Source of the DNA: JANWXR01 sp964608265
GTDB lineage: Bacteria > Chloroflexota > Anaerolineae > Anaerolineales > UBA6663
Assembly (NCBI GenBank): GCA_964608265.1
Contig: CAZSNP010000015.1
Span: forward strand, 14,841-78,840
Direction of reading: 5' to 3'
DNA: 64,000 nucleotides
The position numbers and the translations under genes were made by a program. Shown piece after piece: positions 1-6,478 of this stretch. The notes below the pieces were generated by a model. That model ran no database searches and was not told where the DNA came from. It saw only the letters and a list, made by a program, of their open reading frames with translations. Numbering within the stretch: position 1 is the stretch's first letter; the number at the start of each line of letters is the position of its first letter.

Positions 1-2
1 GC

Positions 3-3000
3 TTCGCGTGGGCCGGCTGGCGCACGGTCAAAGACGACTGGCGCGCGCATCTGCTGCCGCTGGTGTGGGTCGGCGGCTACTTCCTCTTCATGGGCACGCG
101 TTGGGTGATGTCGGTGCGCTACTTTCTGCCGATCTATCCCTTCCTGTGTTTGTTCGCGGCCTGGGCGCTGTACGAGCTCTGGCAGAAAGCAGAAAGCAGG
201 AGGCAGAAGGCAGAAGGTGGGATGGCGGCCTTCCGCCTTTTGCCTTCTGCCTTCTCAATGGCCCTGTTCACCATCGTCATCGGCGGCGCTTTCGCCTGGG
301 CCTGGGGCTTCACCAGCATCTATCGCAACACCAATCCGCGGCTGGTGGCCTCGCGGTGGATGTTCCAAAACATCCCCGGCCCGTTCAACCTGCACCTCAC
401 GCTGGCCGACGGCAGCACCTACACCGAGCCGTTGCCCTTCCCCGAAGGCGGATTGATCGGCGAGGACAACACGCACGTCATCGAGTTCAAGCCGCGTGTG
501 AGCGGGACGCTGGCCGCCCTCAGCGTCGCGCACGCGCGTAATGAGTTCGATCTCGCTACCCCCGGCACGCTCACGTTCGTCGTGGCCGGTGACCCGGCCG
601 GCGGGGAACGGATCGCCGAAGCCACGCTGCCCGTTGCGCCGAGCGGCAAGGATGAGCGCGGCGACCCGGCCTCGATCACGCTGAACGGCGGCGCGCTCGA
701 AAAAGATCAAGCGTATTACCTCTTCGTCACCGCCGGCGGCGGCGGGCCGATTGCGGTCAGCGGCTCGACGGTGTCGAACGAGAGCTGGGATGAGCCGCTG
801 CCGCCGGGCGGCCTCGACGGGCGTTCGGCTTTTGGCGGTCTGTACACCGGCCTGCAAATGGAGGTGCAGTGGCTCGACGATGAGAACAAGCGCGAGATGT
901 ACCTCGACAACCTCGCGCAGGCCGACTACGTTTTGGTGCAGAGCCAGCGCCGGTTGTGGTCGAGCACCCGCCTCCCCAGCCGTTACCCGATGACGATGGA
1001 GTATTACCGCGCGCTGTGGGATGGGCGGCTCGGCTTCGAGCTGGCCGGCACGTTTCATCAGCCATTCGTCATCGGCCCGCTCCAGGTGAGCGACCTCACC
1101 GGAACGTGGGCCTGGGGCGAACCGCCCGCTGTGCCCGCGCCGCAAAGCGGCGAGAGAGAAACGCGGGGCGTTTCTCCGGCGCAAACATCGTTTGCGCCCG
1201 CGCGCGGGCCGGACTTCCCCTTCAACTACAGCCCCTTCGCCGCCGAGGAAGCCTTCAGCGTCTACGATCACGCGCCGGTGTGGATTTTCAGGAAGCGCGC
1301 CGACTTCGACCTCGAGAAGGCCAGCGAAGTGCTGCACGCGGTGGATCTGACCACCGTCACCGATATGAGCCCGAAGGAGGCCAGCCGCGCGCCCAACCTG
1401 ATGCAGTTGCCGGCGGATTTGCTCGCCATTCAGCGCGCGGGCGGCACGTGGAGCGAGATGTTCGACGCGGACAGCCCGCTCAACACCACTGAGCCGCTGG
1501 CCGCCAGCGTGTGGTATCTGGCCATGCTGGTGATGGGCGTCATCGCCTTTCCACTGACGTACCTCGCCTTCGGCGGTTTCGCCGATCGCGGCTACCCGCT
1601 GGCCAGGACGGTCGCGCTGCTCACGGTGACGTGGTTCGTCTGGTTTGCCGGCAGCCTGCGCCTCCTGCCCTTCACGCGCAATAGCATCGCGCTCGGCTTC
1701 GGCGTGCTGGCCCTGATCTCAGGCTTGATCTTGTGGCGGCGGCGCGCGGAGATCGCCGAGTTTGTGCGCGCGCGCTGGCGGCACATCGCCATCGCAGAAG
1801 CGGTGACGCTGGCGCTCTTTCTGCTGATGCTCTTCATCCGCGCCGGCAACCCCGACCTGTGGCACCCGTACAAGGGCGGCGAAAAGCCGATGGACTTCAG
1901 CTACTTCAACGCGGTGCTGAAGAGCACATACTTCCCGCCCTACGACCCGTGGCTCGCCGGCGGCTATCTCAACTATTACTACTACGGTTTCGTCGTCGCC
2001 GGCCTGCTTACCAAGCTGCTCGGCATCGTGCCGGCGCTGGCGTATAACCTCATCCTGCCGATGCTGTTCTCGCTCGTCGGGGTGAATGCGTTTTGTGTGG
2101 CGTACAACCTGGTGGCAAGTGGCAAGTGGCAGTTGGCAGGTGGCAGGGAAGCCGGGCCGAGCGCCGATCCGCTAATTGAGAGCAACCTTTCGGTGGCGGG
2201 CGTCGTCAACGCGGTCGTGAGCGCCCCGACTGAGTTCGAGTGGTCGGTGGCCGAAGCCGAAACACCAGCAGTCATCGGTCATCAGTCAGCGGTCACCACC
2301 TCGCGACCGCTCACCCCCAATCCCTATATCGCCGGCCTCGCCGCCGCGCTCTTCATCGTCGTGCTCGGCAACCTGGCGCAACTCCGCACCTTCATCGTCG
2401 GCTTTCAGCGTTCGGCCGACCGGGGGGCGCTGGCGCAATCGGCCCTGGGTGACAACGACTTCACGGCGTTCTTTCACGGGGCCTATCGCGTGGCCACCGG
2501 CCAGACCACGCTCGGCGTGGCGCTGGACTCGTGGTACTGGGATGCGACGCGCATCATCCCCATCGTCAATGGAGGCGGGAGCGAGATCACCGAGTTCCCG
2601 TTCTTCACCTTTCTGTACGCCGACCTGCACGCGAACATGATCGTCATGCCCTTCGCAGCGCTGGCGATTGCGTGGGCGATTGCTTATCTGCAAGGCTACG
2701 GGCGAGGGCGCGGGTGGATGGCGTCCTTCGCGCTTTGGGCCGTCGGTGGCCTCGTCATCGGTGTCACGCGCCCGTCGCATACCTGGGACTATCCGATGTA
2801 CCTCGCGCTCGGGCTGGCCGCCCTTGTCGGCGCGCCGCTGCTCGCGGGTGAGGTGAAATGGAGCCGCGCCTCGGTGTTCGGGGTGGTCTGGCGAGCGTTG
2901 CTCCTGGTCGGGCTGGCCACGCTTCTGTATTACCCGTTCGATCAATGGGTGGCCCCGCCGTTGACCGATTTGCAGCAGTGGAAGAACGAGAAGACGCCGC

Positions 3001-4247
3001 TCGAAGCTTTCGTGTACATCCACGGGTTGTTTCTGTTCGTGCTCGTCACGTTCGTCCTGATCGAGATTCGGCGCTGGCTGGCCGAGACGCCGGCGACGGT
3101 GCTGAACACCGCGCGCACCTGGGCGGGCACGCTGCTGCTCGCCGGGCTGGCGGCGGTGTCAGTGTTCGCGCTCCTGCTTTACCTCGGCGTGGCCGTGGCG
3201 TGGATTGCGCTGCCGGTGATGCTGGGCGCGGGCCTGCTGGTGTTGCGCGGGCGCAACGCGCTGCCGCCGGAGAAACGCGCGGTGCTGTTCATGCTCGGCA
3301 CCGGGCTGGCGGTGACGATTTTTGTGGATGTGGCCGTGCTCGGCGGCGACCGCATGAACACCATCTTCAAGTTGTACATGCAGGTGTGGATGCTGTTCAG
3401 CATCGGCGCGGCGGCGGCGCTGGCGTGGGCCTGGGCCGACCTGCCGCGCTGGGGCGCGAACGCGCGCAGCGGCTGGACGGTGGGGCTGAGTGCGCTGGTC
3501 GCCATCGCCGCGCTGTACACGGTGACCGCCGCGAATGCCAAGGTCAAAGACCGCTTCATCCCTTATGCCGCCGACGCGGGCGCCTGCCGTCCGCTCGACG
3601 GTGTCGTTCAGCCGTACGCCAAGGGCACGCCGCCCGACGAGCAACCGTGGGGCCTCAACGGCCTCAACTTCATGGGCTTTTCAGCGTACTGCGATGCCGA
3701 TCGTTTTCTGCCGTTGACCTATGATTACGACGCCATCCGCTGGCTGCAGGCCAACGTGCCGGGCTCGCCCGTCATCGCCGAGGCGCAGACCTTCAGCCTG
3801 TACAAGATGAGCAGCCGCTTCGCGTGGAACACCGGCCTGCCGAACGTGGTGGGGTGGGACTGGCATCAACGGCAACAGCGCGGCGCGGCGCCCACCGGCT
3901 TCATCTCCACGCGCGGCGCGGAGATTTCGCTGTTCTATTGCGCCGGCGCCGACTTCCTGCGCGAGGACTTGACGCAGTGGCGAGTGTGTAACGACACCCT
4001 CAGCTTCAACCCGGAAGCCGCGGTGATCTTGCAAGACCCGGCCATCGCGCTGGGCTACGCCGAGGACTTCATCGCCCGCTACGACGTGGGATACATCATC
4101 GTCGGCACGCTCGAGCGCGCGTACTACCCGCCGGCGGGGCTGGCGAAGTTCGACCGCCTGGCCGCCGAGGGCAAGCTCGTCACCGTCTACACCAATCCCG
4201 GCGTGACGATTTACAAGGTCAACAACACACTCACCGCCGGGCAGTAG
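3..4247 (+). CDS. YYY/DUF2298 family giant membrane protein, 5' partial
   Basis: The reading frame is open to the left edge, so the true start lies outside the window; an internal GTG at 63 is only the first possible start. The first 40 or so residues resemble the last membrane segments of a PMT/GT39-type glycosyltransferase (GT-C fold). A soluble segment follows (roughly residues 80-480 counted from the GTG), then the DUF2298 (TIGR03662 'Chlor_Arch_YYY') multi-pass region with its namesake NYYYYGFVV motif, the FTFLYADLHANM motif and GDRMNTIFKLYMQVW. Function is unproven in the family; the GT-C neighbour and GT-like N-terminus suggest lipid-linked glycan assembly at the membrane. It is a paralogue of the gene at 6479. 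Oddities: four different short repeats sit in frame inside it (182, 1141, 2111, 2271), apparently in loops between membrane segments. The TAG stop is followed by a repeat arm. Confidence 0.85.
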   Translation, partial: FAWAGWRTVKDDWRAHLLPLVWVGGYFLFMGTRWVMSVRYFLPIYPFLCLFAAWALYELWQKAESRRQKAEGGMAAFRLLPSAFSMALFTIVIGGAFAWAWGFTSIYRNTNPRLVASRWMFQNIPGPFNLHLTLADGSTYTEPLPFPEGGLIGEDNTHVIEFKPRVSGTLAALSVAHARNEFDLATPGTLTFVVAGDPAGGERIAEATLPVAPSGKDERGDPASITLNGGALEKDQAYYLFVTAGGGGPIAVSGSTVSNESWDEPLPPGGLDGRSAFGGLYTGLQMEVQWLDDENKREMYLDNLAQADYVLVQSQRRLWSSTRLPSRYPMTMEYYRALWDGRLGFELAGTFHQPFVIGPLQVSDLTGTWAWGEPPAVPAPQSGERETRGVSPAQTSFAPARGPDFPFNYSPFAAEEAFSVYDHAPVWIFRKRADFDLEKASEVLHAVDLTTVTDMSPKEASRAPNLMQLPADLLAIQRAGGTWSEMFDADSPLNTTEPLAASVWYLAMLVMGVIAFPLTYLAFGGFADRGYPLARTVALLTVTWFVWFAGSLRLLPFTRNSIALGFGVLALISGLILWRRRAEIAEFVRARWRHIAIAEAVTLALFLLMLFIRAGNPDLWHPYKGGEKPMDFSYFNAVLKSTYFPPYDPWLAGGYLNYYYYGFVVAGLLTKLLGIVPALAYNLILPMLFSLVGVNAFCVAYNLVASGKWQLAGGREAGPSADPLIESNLSVAGVVNAVVSAPTEFEWSVAEAETPAVIGHQSAVTTSRPLTPNPYIAGLAAALFIVVLGNLAQLRTFIVGFQRSADRGALAQSALGDNDFTAFFHGAYRVATGQTTLGVALDSWYWDATRIIPIVNGGGSEITEFPFFTFLYADLHANMIVMPFAALAIAWAIAYLQGYGRGRGWMASFALWAVGGLVIGVTRPSHTWDYPMYLALGLAALVGAPLLAGEVKWSRASVFGVVWRALLLVGLATLLYYPFDQWVAPPLTDLQQWKNEKTPLEAFVYIHGLFLFVLVTFVLIEIRRWLAETPATVLNTARTWAGTLLLAGLAAVSVFALLLYLGVAVAWIALPVMLGAGLLVLRGRNALPPEKRAVLFMLGTGLAVTIFVDVAVLGGDRMNTIFKLYMQVWMLFSIGAAAALAWAWADLPRWGANARSGWTVGLSALVAIAALYTVTAANAKVKDRFIPYAADAGACRPLDGVVQPYAKGTPPDEQPWGLNGLNFMGFSAYCDADRFLPLTYDYDAIRWLQANVPGSPVIAEAQTFSLYKMSSRFAWNTGLPNVVGWDWHQRQQRGAAPTGFISTRGAEISLFYCAGADFLREDLTQWRVCNDTLSFNPEAAVILQDPAIALGYAEDFIARYDVGYIIVGTLERAYYPPAGLAKFDRLAAEGKLVTVYTNPGVTIYKVNNTLTAGQ
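182..255. repeat. In-frame palindromic repeat, 'GGCAGAAGGCAGAA' dialect
   Basis: Several degenerate copies of a GGCAGAAnGCAGAA word are followed after a short spacer by their inverted copy (CCTTTTGCCTTCTGCC). It is translated in frame within the membrane protein as a Gln/Lys/Ala/Glu-rich stretch followed by a Phe/Leu/Pro/Ser-rich stretch. The same word family occurs at 25866-26056 and 36316-36375, where it is intergenic. Confidence 0.8.
1141..1203. repeat. 63-bp double-hairpin element, copy A (in frame)
   Basis: Two adjacent hairpins with 9-bp stems make up a 63-bp unit: GAGAAACGC-ggg-GCGTTTCTC and GGCGCAAAC-atc-GTTTGCGCC. The host reads it in frame as 21 extra residues containing SGERETRGVSPAQTSFAPAR. 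It is in the opposite orientation, relative to its host gene, from the copies at 15612 and 26788. Stem bases differ from those copies but remain paired. Confidence 0.9.
2111..2146. repeat. In-frame direct repeat, 'GGCAAGTGGCAAGTGGCAG' dialect
   Basis: Four degenerate copies of a GGCAAGT/GGCAGGT word sit in frame inside the YYY protein. The same word with an inverted partner forms the hairpin at 63293-63332. Confidence 0.65.
2271..2295. repeat. In-frame direct repeat, 'GTCATCGGTCATCAGTCA' dialect
   Basis: Three degenerate GTCATC/GTCAGC words lie in frame in the YYY protein. A close match lies in frame at 13080-13100 in the DUF512 gene. Confidence 0.6.
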
Positions 4248-4256
4248 GATTGCAGC

Positions 4257-4284
4257 CACCAATCTACACGAATTGACACGAAAG
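4257..4284. repeat. Left 'CACGAATTGACACGAA' repeat arm
   Basis: Contains TACACGAATTGACACGAAAG. It lies immediately before the ribosome binding site of the GxxExxY gene and is the inverted partner of the arm at 4668-4700. The same word family forms the stand-alone palindrome at 24346-24413. Confidence 0.7.
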
Positions 4285-4294
4285 GGAGGCGGAC

Positions 4295-4666
4295 ATGGCA
4301 GAGTTGCTATACAAAGACTTGTCGTATGCGGTTGTGGGCGCAGCGATGGAGGTCCATCGCCAGTTGGGGCCAGGCTATCTGGAGAAGGTGTATCACAATG
4401 CGTTGGTCCATGAGTACGGTTTACGCGGAATAGCTTTCGAGGCCTGGAGGAAATTGCCGGTGCAATACAAGGGCGTAGTCGTCGGTGACTATGAAGTAGA
4501 TTTTGTAGTCGCTGAACTGATCGTAGTGGAGATCAAAGCCGTGTCGGGCTTTCACCCACGCCACGAGGCGCAGGCGATTAGCTATTTGACGGCGACCGGT
4601 TTGCGTTTGGCGCTATTGCTCAATTTCGGGACGAACTCGCTGGAGCAGAAGCGAATCGTTCGATAG
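4295..4666 (+). CDS. GxxExxY family protein (PD-(D/E)XK nuclease-like fold)
   Basis: A 123-residue protein of the GxxExxY family (TIGR04256). The family motif is present near residues 28-34 as GYLEKVY, and the nuclease-like core follows as YEVDFVV and then VVEIKAV, which supplies the Asp and the E-x-K pair of the PD-(D/E)XK fold. The biochemical role of the family is not established. The ATG at 4295 has a good GGGAGG site 5-10 bases upstream. The gene stands alone between a YYY protein and a carboxypeptidase. It is bracketed by inverted CACGAATT-type arms (4257-4284 and 4668-4700), which raises the possibility that gene and arms travel as a unit. Its composition is visibly less GC-rich than its neighbours, consistent with transfer. 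The family call is confident; the function is unknown. Confidence 0.85.
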   Translation: MAELLYKDLSYAVVGAAMEVHRQLGPGYLEKVYHNALVHEYGLRGIAFEAWRKLPVQYKGVVVGDYEVDFVVAELIVVEIKAVSGFHPRHEAQAISYLTATGLRLALLLNFGTNSLEQKRIVR

Positions 4667-4667
4667 C

Positions 4668-4700
4668 CTATTCGTGTTCATTTGTGCCAATTCGTGGCGA
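4668..4700. repeat. Right 'TTCGTGCCAATTCGTGGCGA' repeat arm
   Basis: Contains TTCATTTGTGCCAATTCGTG followed by GCGA, beginning just after the GxxExxY stop codon. It closely matches the right arm of the solo element at 24346-24413. Confidence 0.7.
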
Positions 4701-4711
4701 GAGACTTGCCC

Positions 4712-6430
4712 ATGCCTGAACTGCGCTTCGATACTTTTTATCGCTATGCCGATCTCACGGCCATCCTCCACGACTTCGCGGCGAAGTACCCGCGCCTGTG
4801 CCGCGTGCAGTCCATCGGCAAGAGCTATGAGGGCCGCGACCTCTGGCTGGTGACGCTGACCAACGCCGCCACCGGCCCCGACACCGACAAGCCCGCCTTC
4901 TGGGTGGACGCCAACATCCATGCCACCGAGGTCTCGCCGTCGTCGTGCGCGCTGTACGCGGTCAACAAACTCCTCGGCGGCTACACCACGGACCCGCAAA
5001 TCACGCGGCTGCTCGACACGCGCGCGGTGTACGTCGTGCCGCGCTTCAACCCGGACGGGGCCGAACTGTTCCTCGATGAGCGCCACCGCCGCGTGCGCTC
5101 GAGCGTGCGCCCGTATCCCCGGCTCGACGCGCAGGATGGGTTGTACGAGGCCGATGTGGACGGCGATGGCCGGCTGCTGACCATGCGCGTGCGTGACCCG
5201 AACGGCGCGTGGCAGCCGCATCCCGGCGAGCCGCGGCTCATGATCCCGCGCGAGCCGGATTCGGCCAACGACGGCGGCCCGTTCTATCGCCTGCTGCCCG
5301 AGGGCCTCATCCGCAACCACGATGGGGTGACGATCAAGGTCGCCCCCGCGCTGGAGGGCCTCGACCTCAACCGCAACTTTCCGTGGGAGTGGGCGCTGGA
5401 GAGCGATCAGGCGGGCGCGGGGCCGTACCCCACCAGCGAGCCGGAGGTGCGCGCGGTGGTGCAGTTCATCGTTGATCATCCCAACATCTGCGGGGCGGTG
5501 ACCTTTCACACCTACAGCGGCGTGTACCTCCGCCCGTACAGCAACCAGCCCGACGACGCCTTCCCGCCGAGCGATCTGCGCGTGTATAAGGAGTTGGGCA
5601 GACATGCCACGCGGCTCACCGGCTATCCGGCGATTTCCATTTATCACGATTTCCGCTACAACCCCAGGGAATTCATCAAAGGCGTGTTCGATGAGTGGAT
5701 GTACGACCACCTCGGCGTGTTCGCGCTGACGTGCGAGTTGTGGAGCCCGCTGCAGCAGGCGGGCATCGAGTTCAAGCCGGAACACAAGAACGCGATCATT
5801 GATTGGTACACGCAGGGCCATCCCGTTGAAGATGATTTGAAATTGCTGAAGTGGAGCGATGAGCAGCTCGGCGGGCAGGGCTACGTGAACTGGTACGCGG
5901 TGCAACATCCGCAATTGGGTGAAGTCGAGTTCGGCGGCTGGAACACGGAGCTGATTTGGCGCAACCCGCCGCTGCCTCTGCTGGAGAAGGAGATCGCCCC
6001 GCACGCGGATTTCATCCTCTTCCACGCGCTCACTTCGCCGTTGCTGGAATTTCAAAATGTTGCCGTCAGTTTGGTTGGCGAGGACGCTTATTACCTGCGC
6101 GCCGTCGTGCAGAACATCGGCTGGCTGCCCACCAACATCTCGGCCAGAGCGGCCGAGAAGAAGCTGGTGCGCCCGGTGGAGGTGACGCTGGCTCTGCCGG
6201 AGGGTGCGACGCTCGTCAGCGGCCAACTGAAGACCGAGGTCGGCCAACTGGCGGGCCGCGCCCTCAAGCAGAGCGTGTTCTGGAATGTTGACCCGACCGA
6301 TGACCGCGCCAAGGTGGAGTGGGTGGTGAACGCCCCCGCCGGCGGCGAAGTGACCATCACGGCGGCGCATCAGCGCGCGGGGAAGATTGCACGTACCCTG
6401 ACGTTGGGAGAGCAAAACGTGACTCGTTAG
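4712..6430 (+). CDS. M14 family zinc carboxypeptidase
   Basis: A 572-residue M14-type metallocarboxypeptidase that should remove C-terminal residues from peptides using one zinc ion. Seen in the sequence: the HxxE zinc motif as NIHATEVS near residue 70, the substrate-binding LDLNRNFPWEW, the third zinc ligand in VTFHTYSGVYLRPYSN, and a probable general-base Glu in TCELWSP. The C-terminal 170 or so residues look like a beta-rich accessory domain. No signal peptide is visible at the chosen ATG (MPELRFDTF), so it is probably cytoplasmic, unless the gene starts elsewhere; an upstream in-frame start at 4682 would lie inside the repeat arm. Peptide specificity cannot be read from sequence. Confidence 0.88.
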   Translation: MPELRFDTFYRYADLTAILHDFAAKYPRLCRVQSIGKSYEGRDLWLVTLTNAATGPDTDKPAFWVDANIHATEVSPSSCALYAVNKLLGGYTTDPQITRLLDTRAVYVVPRFNPDGAELFLDERHRRVRSSVRPYPRLDAQDGLYEADVDGDGRLLTMRVRDPNGAWQPHPGEPRLMIPREPDSANDGGPFYRLLPEGLIRNHDGVTIKVAPALEGLDLNRNFPWEWALESDQAGAGPYPTSEPEVRAVVQFIVDHPNICGAVTFHTYSGVYLRPYSNQPDDAFPPSDLRVYKELGRHATRLTGYPAISIYHDFRYNPREFIKGVFDEWMYDHLGVFALTCELWSPLQQAGIEFKPEHKNAIIDWYTQGHPVEDDLKLLKWSDEQLGGQGYVNWYAVQHPQLGEVEFGGWNTELIWRNPPLPLLEKEIAPHADFILFHALTSPLLEFQNVAVSLVGEDAYYLRAVVQNIGWLPTNISARAAEKKLVRPVEVTLALPEGATLVSGQLKTEVGQLAGRALKQSVFWNVDPTDDRAKVEWVVNAPAGGEVTITAAHQRAGKIARTLTLGEQNVTR

Positions 6431-6450
6431 GTGTGCTGCGGCGCTACCCC

Positions 6451-6478
6451 ATCACGTTTCACGCATTACGCTTCTCGC
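6451..6478. repeat. Single arm of the 'ACGTTTCACGC' repeat dialect
   Basis: Three degenerate words (ATCACGTTTC, ACGCATTACG, CTTCTCGC) fill the space between the carboxypeptidase stop and the next ATG. The two-armed version of this dialect is at 34901-34970. Confidence 0.55.

Noticed and set aside
182..255. CRISPR array at the short direct repeats
   Set aside because: The words are 7-14 bases, degenerate, adjacent and followed by inverted copies; there are no unique spacers of regular length and no cas genes.
4613..6415. A 600-codon open frame on the minus strand opposite the carboxypeptidase, and similar long antisense frames elsewhere (255-1337, 6452-8041, 57755-59371)
   Set aside because: High GC suppresses stop codons in shadow frames. 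The encoded sequences are Arg/His/Gly/Ala-rich without domains, whereas the opposite strand encodes clear families.
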